Positions 55,240 to 64,000 of a DNA stretch of 64,000 nt are shown here, in pieces. This DNA comes from Vineibacter terrae. GTDB taxonomy: Bacteria > Pseudomonadota > Alphaproteobacteria > Reyranellales > Reyranellaceae. Both the position numbers and the translations under genes were made by a program. The stretch covers positions 1 to 64,000 of the forward strand of contig NZ_VDUZ01000015.1 of the NCBI RefSeq assembly GCF_008039615.1, read 5' to 3'. The notes below the pieces were generated by a model. The model ran no database searches and was not told the origin of the DNA. It worked only from the letters and a program-made list of their open reading frames with translations. Numbering within the stretch: position 1 is the stretch's first letter; each line of letters opens with the position of its first letter.

Positions 55240-56895
55240 TTGATCGACCTGTTCGGCAATCCGCGCCTGGGCGACCTGCCGCTTCAGGCCGCCCGCAACT
55301 GGCCGCAGCGCACGGCCCTGGTATTCGGCGATGCGCGTTGGACCTTCGCCGAGCTGCACGCGGCGGTCGACCGCAGCGCCTGGGCGCTGATGCGTGCCGG
55401 CTTCGGTCCTGGCGACCGGATCGGGCTGTGGTTCACCAACCGGCCCGAGTACATCTTCCTGCTGTTTGCCGTCAGCCGCATCGGCGCCATCGCCGTGCCG
55501 CTCAACACGCGCTACCGCTCCCGCGACATGGCCTATTGCCTGGCCCAGTCCGAATGCAATGCGCTGATCTACGCCGAGCAGTCGGGGCCCATCGACTACG
55601 GCGCGATCCTGGCCGAGGTCCTGCCCGGCCGGAAAGCGGCGCCGGGCGGTGGCGTCGCCTGCGCCGCCTTTCCGCATCTGCGGCGGCTGATCGCCATCGG
55701 CGACAGCAAGATCGACGAAGCCGACACGCTCGCCGGCCTGATCGCCGCTTCAGGTCCGGTGGATGCGGCGGCGGTCGCCGCCCGCGCCGCGGCGGTGGCG
55801 GTCGATGACCTGGCGATGATCGTCTACACCTCGGGCACCACCGGCAACGCCAAGGGCGCGATGCTCAGCCACGCCGGCGTGCGCCTCTGCATCCTGCGCA
55901 GCGTCATCTGGGGGACCTCGTTCCGCGACGTGCAGATGCACTATTTGCCGCTGTTCCATCTGTATGCGATCGGCTTCGTCACCGTGCCGTCGATCGCGCT
56001 GGGCGCCTCGCAGATCCTGATGGAGACCTTCGAGCCCGAGCTGGCGCTCGATCTGGCCGAGCGCGAGAAGGCGACCATCGTGCACGGCTTCGATCCGCAC
56101 TATCGCGACCTGCTCGACAGCCAGCGGCGCCGGGCGCGCGATCTTGGCAGCCTGCGCATGGGCAGCTTTCCGTCGGGGCCGGACAACTGCGTCGCCATCG
56201 TGCGCCGGGCCAATGCGGAGCTGTGCCCCATCTACCCGTCGTTCGGCATGACGGAGACCTGGGGCGGCATCACGGCCGGGTTCATGGACAGCGACGTCGA
56301 GCAGCGCAGCGAGGCCTCGGGCTTTCCCGTGCCCGGGGTCGAGGTGCGCATCGTCGATCCGGAAACCGGTCGCGCCCAGCCCGCCGGCGCGCTGGGCGAG
56401 ATCCAGGTCCGCAGCTTCTCGCTGATGCAGGGCTACTACCGCATGCCGGCGGAGTCGGAAGCGGCCTTGCTGCCCGACGGGTTCCTGCGCACCGGCGATG
56501 CCGGCTACCTGCGGGAGGACGGCTATCTGCGCTTCACCGGCCGCTACAAGGACATGCTGAAGGTCGGCGGCGAGAACGTCGCGCCGGCCGAGGTCGAGGC
56601 CTTGCTGCTGGAGCTGCCCGGCGTGCTCGATGCGTCGGTCGTGGGCTATCCCGACGATCGGCTCAACGAGGTGGCCGCGGCTTTCCTGATCGTCGACAAG
56701 GCGGCCGCGGTCGATATCGCCGCCGTCCAGCGGCATTGCCGCGGCCGGGTGGCGAGCTTCAAGATCCCGCGGCACGTCTTCATCGTCGACGGCTTCCCCA
56801 TGACACCATCGGGCAAGGTGCAGAAGGTGAAGCTGCGCGAGGTCGCCGGCCGCCATCACGCGCAGGTGCAGTCTATGGCTCGGGGGCAAGCATGA
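55240..56895 (+). CDS. Acyl/aryl-CoA synthetase (AMP-forming)
   Basis: 551 aa from a TTG start. AMP-binding motif YTSGTTGNAKGAMLSH, A5-like YPSFGMTETWGG, TGDAGYLREDGYLRFTGRY with hinge, KVGGENVAPAEVE and the catalytic Lys in GKVQKVK. Forms an acyl-adenylate and then a CoA ester. An ATG at 55174 overlapping the previous gene is a less likely start. Translation of the following SDR is coupled by ATGA. Confidence 0.92.
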   Translation: MIDLFGNPRLGDLPLQAARNWPQRTALVFGDARWTFAELHAAVDRSAWALMRAGFGPGDRIGLWFTNRPEYIFLLFAVSRIGAIAVPLNTRYRSRDMAYCLAQSECNALIYAEQSGPIDYGAILAEVLPGRKAAPGGGVACAAFPHLRRLIAIGDSKIDEADTLAGLIAASGPVDAAAVAARAAAVAVDDLAMIVYTSGTTGNAKGAMLSHAGVRLCILRSVIWGTSFRDVQMHYLPLFHLYAIGFVTVPSIALGASQILMETFEPELALDLAEREKATIVHGFDPHYRDLLDSQRRRARDLGSLRMGSFPSGPDNCVAIVRRANAELCPIYPSFGMTETWGGITAGFMDSDVEQRSEASGFPVPGVEVRIVDPETGRAQPAGALGEIQVRSFSLMQGYYRMPAESEAALLPDGFLRTGDAGYLREDGYLRFTGRYKDMLKVGGENVAPAEVEALLLELPGVLDASVVGYPDDRLNEVAAAFLIVDKAAAVDIAAVQRHCRGRVASFKIPRHVFIVDGFPMTPSGKVQKVKLREVAGRHHAQVQSMARGQA

Positions 56896-57686
56896 CGACG
56901 ACGGAAGCACCGCTGCGCAAGGCGCAGCGCTACGCGGCGGGAGCGGCGGCAATCGCCGGCGGGTCCGGCGGCCTGGGCGGCGCCATCGCCCGCACCCTGG
57001 CGCGGTCGGGCGCCAACGTCGCGGTGACCTACAACCGCAACCGCCAGGCCGCGGAAGAGGTGGCGGGCGCCATTGCCGCGCTCGGGCGCGAGGCTGCCGC
57101 CTTCCAGGTCGATCTGCGCGATGCCGATGCCGTCGCGCGCTTCCATGCCCAGGTGGTGGCGCGCTTCGGCGGCCTGCATACCGCCGTCTATGCGGCTGGC
57201 CCCTACATCGAGATGCGTCACATCGGCAATCTCGAGCCGGCCTTGTTCGAGCGCACGCTGGGCAGCGACGTCTTCGGCGCCTACAACTTCTTCCATCACG
57301 CGATAAGCGGGCTGCGCGCCGCGCGCGGTGTCGCGATCTGCCTGGGCACGCCTGCGATGCGGCGCTATGCCAAGAAGGACATCCTGTCCTCGGCGCCCAA
57401 GGCCGCGCTCGAATCGCTGGTCAAGGGGATCGCGGCCGAGGAGGGCCGTCACGGCATCCGCGCCAACATGGTCGGCGTCGGCATGATCGGAGACGGCATG
57501 TTCCACGAGCTGATCGCCAAGGGCGATTTCGACGAGCGCTTCATCGAGGCCACGAAGAAGGCGGTCGCCCTCGGGCGCCTGGGCACCGCGGCCGAGATCG
57601 CCCAGACCGTCGATTTCCTCGCCTCCGACGATGCGTCCTACATCACCGGCCAGACCCTCATGGTCGATGGCGGCTACGCGATCTGA
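56892..57686 (+). CDS. SDR-family protein lacking the catalytic Tyr
   Basis: 264 aa. The glycine-rich cofactor motif is present (AGGSGGLGGAIARTL), with NVAVTYNRN and the C-terminal DDASYITGQTLMVDGGYAI typical of FabG-like enzymes. The usual YxxxK is replaced by SSAPKAALESL: the Tyr position is Ser while Lys remains, and the Ser motif is LGTPAMRR. It may be a non-catalytic or altered-activity member. It closes the operon with the CoA ligase. Confidence 0.88.
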   Translation: MTTTEAPLRKAQRYAAGAAAIAGGSGGLGGAIARTLARSGANVAVTYNRNRQAAEEVAGAIAALGREAAAFQVDLRDADAVARFHAQVVARFGGLHTAVYAAGPYIEMRHIGNLEPALFERTLGSDVFGAYNFFHHAISGLRAARGVAICLGTPAMRRYAKKDILSSAPKAALESLVKGIAAEEGRHGIRANMVGVGMIGDGMFHELIAKGDFDERFIEATKKAVALGRLGTAAEIAQTVDFLASDDASYITGQTLMVDGGYAI

Positions 57687-57706
57687 GCCCGGTCCGTATC
57701 CCTGGA

Positions 57707-58108
57707 CTATTTCGGGATGACGGCCATGGCCTGGATCTCGACCTTGGCCCGGTCCTCCACCAGGGCCGTGACCTCGACCGCGGCCATCGCCGGAAAGTGC
57801 CGCCCGATGATCTCGCGGTAGGCGCGGCCGATGCCGGCGAGGTTGTTCAGGTAGTCCTTCTTGTCGGTGAGGTACCAGGTCATCGTCACGACATGCTCCG
57901 GGCCGGCGCCGGCCTGGGCCAGCACCTCGACCACGTTGCGCAATGTCTGGCGCACCTGCTCGACCAGGTCGTCGGTCTCGAACCGGTTCTGGCTGTTCCA
58001 GCCGATCTGGCCGCCGACAAAGACCAGCCGACCTTCGGCTGCGATGCCGTTGGCGTAGCCCTTGGGCTGGACCCAGCCCGGGGGTTGCAGGATCGTGTGC
58101 ACGGTCAT
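57707..58108 (-). CDS. RidA/YjgF family protein
   Basis: 133 aa. RLVFVGGQIGWNSQNRF, QTLRNVVEVLAQAG, and the C-terminal PAMAAVEVTALVEDRAKVEI-like block with the conserved VEI strand. RidA proteins hydrolyse reactive enamines and imines to ketones and ammonia. Last gene of a catabolic operon for which an amino-aromatic substrate is likely, where an imine or enamine intermediate would form. Overlaps the ligase gene by ATGA. Confidence 0.92.
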   Translation of the reverse strand: MTVHTILQPPGWVQPKGYANGIAAEGRLVFVGGQIGWNSQNRFETDDLVEQVRQTLRNVVEVLAQAGAGPEHVVTMTWYLTDKKDYLNNLAGIGRAYREIIGRHFPAMAAVEVTALVEDRAKVEIQAMAVIPK

Positions 58109-59730
58109 GGCTGGCCTTGCTTCCTGAGCTGGTAGCGCTGGATCTTGCCCGTCGCCGTCTTGGGCAGGGCGGGCGTGAACTTCACCGAGCGCGGATACTT
58201 GTAGGGCGCGATCGTCGCCTTGACGTGGTCCTGCAGGCGCCTGGCCGTCTCGTCGTTCTCGGCGACGCCGTCGGCCAGCACGACATGCGCCTGCACGATC
58301 TGGCCGCGCTCCTCGTCGGGCACGCCGATCACGGCGCATTCGCGCACGTCGGCGTGGGTCAGCAGCGCCGCCTCGACCTCCGGCCCGGCGATGTTGTAGC
58401 CCGACGAGACGATCATGTCGTCGGACCGCGCCGCGAAGTGGAAGCACCCGGCCTCATCCTGCACGAAGGAATCGCCGGTGAGGTTCCAGCCGTCGCGCAC
58501 ATAGTTGCGCTGGCGCGCATCGGCGAGGTAGCGGCAGCCGGTCGGGCCGCGCACGGCCAGCCGGCCGACCGTGCCGCGCGGCACCTCGTTCATCTCCTCG
58601 TCCACGATCCGGGCCTCGTAGCCGGTGACCGGCCGTCCGGTGGAGCCCGGCGCGAGATCGTCGAGCCGATTGGAGATGAAGATGTGCAGCATCTCGGTGG
58701 CGCCGATGCCGTCCAGGATCGGCTTGCCCGTCTTGCGGATCCAGTCGTCGAACACCGGCGCCGGCAGCGTCTCGCCGGCCGAGACCGCCAGGCGCAGCGA
58801 CGACAGGTCGGCGCCCTTGTCGTGGGCCGCCAGCATGGCGCGGTACGCCGTGGGCGCGGTGAAGCTGACGGTGGCGCCGTAGGTCTGGATGATCTCGATC
58901 ATGTTGGCGGGCGAGGCGTCCTCCAGCAGTGTCGCCACGGCGCCGAAGCGCAGGGGAAAGACCGCCAGCCCGCCCAGGCCGAAGGTGAAGGCCAGCGGCG
59001 GCGAGCCCACGAACACGTCGTGCGGCGTGACGCCCAGCACCTCCCTGGCGTAGCCGTCGGCGATCACCAGCAGGTCGCGATGGAAATGCATGGTGGCCTT
59101 GGGCACGCCGGTCGTGCCGGACGTGAAGCCGAGCAGGGCGACGTCGTCGCGGCCCGTGCGCACCGCCTGGAACTGCACCGGCTTGTTGAGGGCGACGCGG
59201 TCGAGCTCGGCATCGTGGTTGGCCGTGCCGTCGAAGCCCACCACCTGCTTGAGGTGGCGGCTGGTCTTGGCGCAGGCGGCCAGCTCGTCCATCAGCCGCG
59301 TGTCGCACAGCGCCAGCGCCACCTCGGCCTTGTCGACGATCTGGGCCAGCTCGCCGGCGCGCAGCATCGGCATGGTGTTGACCACCACGGCGCCGGCCTT
59401 GGTGGCGGCCAGCCAGCAGGCGACCATGGCCGGGTTGTTGGCCGAGCGGATCAGCACCCGGTTGCCGGGCCGCACGTTGTAGGTCTCGACCAGCGCGTGG
59501 GCGAGGCGGTTGGTCCAGTCGGACAGCTCCTTGTAGGTGCGGCGCCGCCCGTTGCCGATCAGCGCCGTGTGATCGCCGAACCCTTTCTCGACCATGCGGT
59601 CGGTGAGCTCGACGCCGATATTGACGTGCTCGGGGTAGTCGAAGCCCGACAGCAGGAAGTCGGGCCACTGGTCGGCCGGCGGGAGATTGTCCCGGGCGAA
59701 CGTGTCGACATGCGCGCTCGGTCCCAGCAT
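58105..59730 (-). CDS. Aryl-CoA ligase, 2-aminobenzoate/benzoate-CoA ligase-like
   Basis: 541 aa. LLGFTSGTTGVPKATMHFHR is the AMP motif; DGIGATEMLHIFISN, NLTGDSFVQDEAGCFHFAAR, DDMIVSSGYNIAGPEVEAAL and the terminal Lys in TATGKIQRYQLRK follow as in benzoate- and 2-aminobenzoate-CoA ligases. It would activate the ring acid to a CoA ester for the monooxygenase at the start of the operon. The start (MLGPSAHVDTF) lies 4 bp after the hydratase stop. Confidence 0.92.
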   Translation of the reverse strand: MLGPSAHVDTFARDNLPPADQWPDFLLSGFDYPEHVNIGVELTDRMVEKGFGDHTALIGNGRRRTYKELSDWTNRLAHALVETYNVRPGNRVLIRSANNPAMVACWLAATKAGAVVVNTMPMLRAGELAQIVDKAEVALALCDTRLMDELAACAKTSRHLKQVVGFDGTANHDAELDRVALNKPVQFQAVRTGRDDVALLGFTSGTTGVPKATMHFHRDLLVIADGYAREVLGVTPHDVFVGSPPLAFTFGLGGLAVFPLRFGAVATLLEDASPANMIEIIQTYGATVSFTAPTAYRAMLAAHDKGADLSSLRLAVSAGETLPAPVFDDWIRKTGKPILDGIGATEMLHIFISNRLDDLAPGSTGRPVTGYEARIVDEEMNEVPRGTVGRLAVRGPTGCRYLADARQRNYVRDGWNLTGDSFVQDEAGCFHFAARSDDMIVSSGYNIAGPEVEAALLTHADVRECAVIGVPDEERGQIVQAHVVLADGVAENDETARRLQDHVKATIAPYKYPRSVKFTPALPKTATGKIQRYQLRKQGQP

Positions 59731-59734
59731 GGCG

Positions 59735-60547
59735 TCAGGCTCCCTCGAAGATCGGCTTCTCCTTGGCGACGAAAGCGCGGTAGGCATGCTCGAAATCACG
59801 CGTCTGCATGCAGATCGCCTGAGCCTGGGCTTCCGCCTCGATGGCCTGCTCCAGCCCCATCGCCCATTCCTGGTTGAGCTGCGTCTTGGTGATGCCGTGC
59901 GCGAAGGTCGGCCCCGACGCGATGCGCCGGGCCATGTCGAGCGCATCGGCCTCCAAAGACGCGGCGTCGACCAGGCGATTGTAGAAGCCCCAGCGCTCGC
60001 CTTCGGCGGCCGACATGGCGCGGCCGGTGTAGAGCAGCTCGGCCGCGCGGCCCTGGCCGATGATGCGCGGCAGCATCGCGCACGCGCCCATGTCGCAGCC
60101 GGCGAGGCCGACGCGCGTGAACAGGAAGGCGGTCTTGGCCTCGGGCGTGGCGATGCGGATGTCGGATGCCATGACGATGATGGCGCCGGCGCCGACGGCG
60201 ATCCCGTCGACCGCGGCGATGATCGGCTTGCCGCAGTTCAGCATCGCCTTGACCAGGTCGCCGGTCATGCGCGTGAAGGCCAGCAGCGCTTTCATCTCCA
60301 TGCCCACCAGCGGGCCGATGATGTCGTGCACGTCGCCGCCGGAGCAGAAATTGCCGCCATTGGGCAGGAACACGACCGTGTCGATGTCGTCGGCGTCGCG
60401 CAGGGCGCGGAACGTGTCGCGCAGCTCGGCGTACGAATCGAAGGTGAGCGGATTCTTGCGTTCGGGCCGGTCGAGCCGGATGCGCGCCACCTTGCCGTCG
60501 GCCTGCCAGAGGAAGTGCTTGGGCTTCAGCCCGGCCATGCTGCTCAT
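59735..60547 (-). CDS. Enoyl-CoA hydratase/isomerase family protein
   Basis: 270 aa crotonase fold. [14 protein letters not shown] is the oxyanion-hole strand, and [20 protein letters not shown] and [20 protein letters not shown] follow. It would hydrate or cleave a CoA-bound ring product. Coupled to the MarR gene by ATGA. Confidence 0.92.
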   Translation of the reverse strand: MSSMAGLKPKHFLWQADGKVARIRLDRPERKNPLTFDSYAELRDTFRALRDADDIDTVVFLPNGGNFCSGGDVHDIIGPLVGMEMKALLAFTRMTGDLVKAMLNCGKPIIAAVDGIAVGAGAIIVMASDIRIATPEAKTAFLFTRVGLAGCDMGACAMLPRIIGQGRAAELLYTGRAMSAAEGERWGFYNRLVDAASLEADALDMARRIASGPTFAHGITKTQLNQEWAMGLEQAIEAEAQAQAICMQTRDFEHAYRAFVAKEKPIFEGA

Positions 60548-61020
60548 TCCTGCTTCTCCCAATTGCTGCGAAACGTCTTCAACATTGTCGCCAGCCGCCG
60601 CGCGTCGTTGCCGGACACGCCGCCCAGCAGCGCGTCGATCCATCCTTCGTGCGCGGCGGCCATGGTGCGGAACTGCTCCTCGCCGGCGCGGGTGAGGCGC
60701 ACGATCGACGTGCGGCGATCGCCGTCGCGCTGGGCCCGCAGCACCAGCCCCTCGGCGGCCAGCCGGTCGATGATGCCGGTGACGTTGCCGTTGGAAACCA
60801 GCAGGAAGCGCGACAGGTCGCTCATCAGCATGCCGTCCGGGGCGCGATAGAGCGCCGCCAAGACATCGAAGCGCGGCAGCGTCGTGTCGAACGTCGTGCG
60901 CAGCCGCTCGCGCAGCTCGGCCTCGATGAGGCGGTTGGCGCGCAGCAGCCTGATCCACAGCCGCAGCCGGTCCTTGCTGTCGGACGACAGCTCCGGCGCG
61001 GCCTGCGGCGTGCTCACCAT
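60544..61020 (-). CDS. MarR-family transcriptional regulator
   Basis: 158 aa. Helical dimerisation ends and a central winged helix ([36 protein letters not shown]). The gene lies inside the catabolic operon, overlapping the SDR stop by 7 bases and the hydratase start by 4. It is likely an aromatic-acid or CoA-ester responsive repressor of this operon. Confidence 0.9.
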   Translation of the reverse strand: MVSTPQAAPELSSDSKDRLRLWIRLLRANRLIEAELRERLRTTFDTTLPRFDVLAALYRAPDGMLMSDLSRFLLVSNGNVTGIIDRLAAEGLVLRAQRDGDRRTSIVRLTRAGEEQFRTMAAAHEGWIDALLGGVSGNDARRLATMLKTFRSNWEKQE

Positions 61021-61772
61021 GTCTCGCCTCCCGACAGCGACAGCGCCTGGCCGGTGATCGATCCCGCCGCATCGCCGCACAGCCACAGCACGGCGGCCGC
61101 CACTTCCTGCGGCTGGATGAAGCGGCCCTGCGGATTGGTGGCGGACAGGCTGGCGCGCGCCTCCTCGGCGCTGCGGCCGGTCGTGCGCACGATGCGCTCG
61201 ACCGACTGCGCCAGCATGTCGGTCTCGACGAAGCCGGGGCATACCGCATTGACGGTGACACCCGTCCGGACCATCTCGGTGGCGAGCGCCCGCATCAGGC
61301 CGATCACCCCGTGCTTGGCGGCGACATAGGGCGCCACATAGGCGTAGCCCTTCAGGCCGGCCGTCGAGGCCACGAAGACGATCCTGCCGGCCTTGCGCTT
61401 GGCCATGCCGGCCAGCGCCGGCTTCACGGTCAGGAACGACCCGGTCAGGTTGACGTCCAGCGTGCGCTGCCAGTCGGCCAGCGACGTGCGGTGCGCCGGG
61501 CTGCTTTCCGACATGCCGGCGTTGACCACGACGATGTCGAACGGTCCGCGCGCCGCTTCGGCCTCGGCATGGAGCTTGGCCATCGCGGCTTCGTCCGTGA
61601 CGTCGGCAGCGACGGCGAAGATGCGGTCGTTCTCGCCGGCCGTGGCCTCCAGCGGTGCCGGCCGACGGCCGCAGATCGTGACGGCGACCCCGGCGTCGGC
61701 GAGCGCCAGCGCCACGGTGCGGCCGATGCCCGAGCCGCCGCCCGTCACCAGCGCATGACGTCCCATGATCAT
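61014..61772 (-). CDS. SDR-family dehydrogenase
   Basis: 252 aa. TGGGSGIGR cofactor motif, VVNAG, catalytic Ser in [11 protein letters not shown] and YVAAK. FabG-like 3-hydroxyacyl-CoA dehydrogenase function would fit after the hydratase. An ATG six bases later ([10 protein letters not shown]) is an alternative start. Overlaps the fused monooxygenase gene by ATGA. Confidence 0.92.
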   Translation of the reverse strand: MIMGRHALVTGGGSGIGRTVALALADAGVAVTICGRRPAPLEATAGENDRIFAVAADVTDEAAMAKLHAEAEAARGPFDIVVVNAGMSESSPAHRTSLADWQRTLDVNLTGSFLTVKPALAGMAKRKAGRIVFVASTAGLKGYAYVAPYVAAKHGVIGLMRALATEMVRTGVTVNAVCPGFVETDMLAQSVERIVRTTGRSAEEARASLSATNPQGRFIQPQEVAAAVLWLCGDAAGSITGQALSLSGGETW

Positions 61773-64000
61773 ACTTTCAACCCCATCGTTGCAGTGCGTT
61801 CGGCCAGCCGCAGAGCCTGATCGCGTCCGGGCAGGTACGGGTCCGGCCACCTGGTGTCGCGGTCGCCCAGGGCGACGGCGGCATGCAAGGTCCAGTAGGG
61901 ATCGGCGAGATGCGGCCGCGCCAGGCAGACGAGGTCGGCGCGCCCGGCCAGCAGGATCGAGTTCACGTGGTCGAACTCGTAGATGTTGCCCACGGCCATG
62001 GTGGCCATGCCGGTCTCGTTGCGGATCCGGTCGGAAAAGGGTGTCTGGAACATGCGGCCGTAGACCGGCCGCGCCCGGATCGACGTCTGGCCGGCCGACA
62101 CGTCGCAGATATCGACGCCGGCGGCCTGCAGCAGGCGCGCGATCTCGACCGCCTCGCCAGGGGTGACGCCTTCGCCGTCGACCCAGTCGGTGGCCGAGAT
62201 GCGCATCGAGATCGGCTTGTGCGCCGGCCATGCGGCGCGCACGTCGTGGAAGACTTCGAGCGGATAGCGCAGGCGGTTCTCGAGCGTGCCGCCATAGGCA
62301 TCAGTGCGCCGGTTGGTCAGCGGCGTGATGAAGGACGACAGCAGATAGCCGTGCGCCGCATGGATCTCGAGCATGTCGAAGCCGCAGCGCGCCGCCATCC
62401 CGGCGGCGGCGACGAACTCTGCCCGCACGCGCGCCATGTCGGCGTGATCCATCGGCCGCGGCACCTGGTTGGCCGCCGACCACGGCACGTCCGATGCGGC
62501 CATGACCGGCCAGTTGCCGCGCTCGAGCGGCGCATCCATCTCGTGCCAGCCGAGCTGGGTCGAGCCCTTCGGGCCGGAATGGCCGATCTGGGCGCAGATC
62601 TTCGCGTCCGTCTCGCGGTGCACGAAGTCGACCAGCCGCCGCCACGCCGCCTCGTGCGCGGGCGCGTAGAGGCCCGTGCAGCCCGGCGTGATGCGGCCTT
62701 CGGGGCTGACGCAGGTCATCTCGATGCAGACCATGCCGGCGCCGCCCTTGGCGCGCTCAGCGTAGTGCGCGAAATGCCAGTCCGTGGGGCAGCCCTCGAC
62801 GGCCTTGTATTGCGCCATGGGCGACACGACCACGCGGTTCTTCACGGTCATGTCGCGCAGCCGCAACGGCGCGAACATCGGGGCGCGCCGCACGTTGTCG
62901 CTGTTGCCGGCGCGGCGCTGGAACCATGCCTCGGCATCGCTCAACCAGCGCGGGTCGCGCAGCCGCAGGTTCTCGTGGCTGATGCGCTGCGAGCGCGTGA
63001 GCAGGGAGTAGTTGAGCTGCACCGGGTCGAGGTCGAGATAGCGCTCGACCTCCTCGAACCACTCCAGGGAGTTGCGCGCGGCCGATTGCAGCCGCAGCAC
63101 CTCGACGCGCCGCGCGCTTTCATACTTGGCGAAGGCCGCCTCCAGGTCGGGCTCGGCGTGGAGATAGTCGGCCAGCGCGATCGCGCTCTCCAGCGCCAGC
63201 TTGGTGCCCGAGCCGATGGAGAAATGGGCGCTGGCGGCTGAATCGCCCATCAGCACCAGGTTCTGGCACGACCAGCGGGCGCACAGCACGCGCGGGAAGT
63301 TGATCCAGGCCGAGCCGCGGAGGTGGCTCGCGTTCGACATCAGGCGGTGGCCGCCGAGATGTCTGGCGAAGATCCGCTCGCAGGCGGCGATGGACTCCTC
63401 GCGGCTCATGGCCTCGAAGCCGAAGCCGCGCCACGTCGCCTCGCTGCATTCGACGATGAAGGTCGCAGTTTCGGGCTCGAACTGGTAGGCGTGCGCCCAC
63501 ACCCAGCCATGCGCCGTCTTCTCGAAGATGAAGGTGAAGGCGTCGTCGAACTTCTGCTGCGTGCCCAGCCAGACGAACTTGCACTTGCGCACGTCGATGT
63601 CGGGCTTGAAGACGTCCGCGAAGGCGGCGCGGGCGCGCGAGTTCAGCCCGTCGGCGGCGACCACCAGGTCATGTGTCGCCATGTAGGGCTTGGGGTCGTC
63701 GATCTCGGTCTGGAACACCAGCTTGACGCCCAGCTCGCGGGCGCGGCGCTGCAGCAGCAGGAGCAGCCGCTTGCGGCCGATGCCGCAGAAGCCATGCCCG
63801 CTGGAGACCGTGCGCACGCCCTTGTGGAAGACGGCGATGTCGTCCCAGTACGCGAAGTGCTCCCGGATCCAGTCGGCGCTGACGGCGTCGTTGGCCGCGA
63901 GGTTGTCGAGCGTCTCGGCTGAAAGAACGACGCCCCATCCGAACGTGTCGTCGGGCCGGTTGCGTTCGAACACGGTGATGTCGTGGGCAGGATTCCTGCC
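61769..64000 (-). CDS. Fused FAD monooxygenase/OYE reductase (2-aminobenzoyl-CoA or salicylyl-CoA type), partial
   Basis: 744 residues are seen; the 5' end lies beyond the window, missing about 20-30 residues including the first GxGxxG. The N-terminal half is a class A flavoprotein hydroxylase ([45 protein letters not shown]). The C-terminal half is an old-yellow-enzyme-like NADH:flavin reductase ([47 protein letters not shown]). This fusion is known from 2-aminobenzoyl-CoA monooxygenase/reductase and salicylyl-CoA 5-hydroxylase. With the ligase and RidA in the operon, aminobenzoate is preferred but not proven. Confidence 0.9.
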   Translation of the reverse strand, partial: GRNPAHDITVFERNRPDDTFGWGVVLSAETLDNLAANDAVSADWIREHFAYWDDIAVFHKGVRTVSSGHGFCGIGRKRLLLLLQRRARELGVKLVFQTEIDDPKPYMATHDLVVAADGLNSRARAAFADVFKPDIDVRKCKFVWLGTQQKFDDAFTFIFEKTAHGWVWAHAYQFEPETATFIVECSEATWRGFGFEAMSREESIAACERIFARHLGGHRLMSNASHLRGSAWINFPRVLCARWSCQNLVLMGDSAASAHFSIGSGTKLALESAIALADYLHAEPDLEAAFAKYESARRVEVLRLQSAARNSLEWFEEVERYLDLDPVQLNYSLLTRSQRISHENLRLRDPRWLSDAEAWFQRRAGNSDNVRRAPMFAPLRLRDMTVKNRVVVSPMAQYKAVEGCPTDWHFAHYAERAKGGAGMVCIEMTCVSPEGRITPGCTGLYAPAHEAAWRRLVDFVHRETDAKICAQIGHSGPKGSTQLGWHEMDAPLERGNWPVMAASDVPWSAANQVPRPMDHADMARVRAEFVAAAGMAARCGFDMLEIHAAHGYLLSSFITPLTNRRTDAYGGTLENRLRYPLEVFHDVRAAWPAHKPISMRISATDWVDGEGVTPGEAVEIARLLQAAGVDICDVSAGQTSIRARPVYGRMFQTPFSDRIRNETGMATMAVGNIYEFDHVNSILLAGRADLVCLARPHLADPYWTLHAAVALGDRDTRWPDPYLPGRDQALRLAERTATMGLKV

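Overview
The window joins a mobile island to chromosomal DNA of a GC-rich proteobacterium, most likely an alphaproteobacterium. The initiator tRNA, the MOBP-type mobilisation genes and the dense, overlapping catabolic operons fit that group, but the genus cannot be fixed from the sequence.

Region 1 (about 114 to 35624) is a roughly 35.5 kb integrative and mobilizable element inserted in the 3' end of a tRNA-fMet gene. The last 14 bases of the tRNA recur at 35611-35624, and a 20-bp near-perfect inverted repeat (120-139 and 35591-35610) marks both ends. Next to the left end is a large serine recombinase whose reading frame ends antisense inside the tRNA. A tyrosine integrase followed by the 3' half of a tRNA-Asp suggests an older element captured inside. 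The cargo is mainly defence. A TcmP/DUF5131 pair (4.3-6.2 kb) is divergent from a tightly overlapping operon (6.3-18.4 kb) of an RHH regulator, hsdM, hsdS, a GmrSD-like DUF262/HNH/HEPN protein, hsdR, SIR2, HerA and a KTSC protein, with a convergent RecB-like nuclease. Then come a CoiA-like nuclease, the antirestriction protein ArdC and a series of small element genes (20-28 kb), a membrane J-domain protein, a VirD4-type coupling protein, a MobC-like protein, a MOBP relaxase, and an AbiEi/AbiEii pair. No mating-pair-formation genes are present, so transfer would need a helper type IV secretion system.

The island also carries non-coding structure: a tandem array of hairpins with shared loops and linkers just before mobC (31273-31601), two 5' leaders whose stems covary (24.8 and 26.3 kb), and a 127-bp direct repeat with a compensated hairpin around the CoiA-like gene.

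Region 2 (35.6-64 kb) is chromosomal. It has a DUF1062 gene, two cupin genes (one frameshifted), a methyltransferase-like membrane protein, an aldehyde dehydrogenase, and a GrdB/PrdB-family gene with an in-frame UGA followed by a SECIS-like hairpin, which I read as a selenoprotein, coupled to a TPR gene. A minus-strand operon for D-aminoacylase and a peptide-type ABC transporter follows. Then an LLM flavin enzyme and an SDR lie divergent from an IclR-regulated set (substrate-binding protein, acyl-CoA ligase, atypical SDR). The window ends in an operon resembling CoA-dependent 2-aminobenzoate or salicylate degradation: fused monooxygenase/reductase, SDR, MarR, enoyl-CoA hydratase, aryl-CoA ligase and RidA, all overlapping and all on the minus strand.
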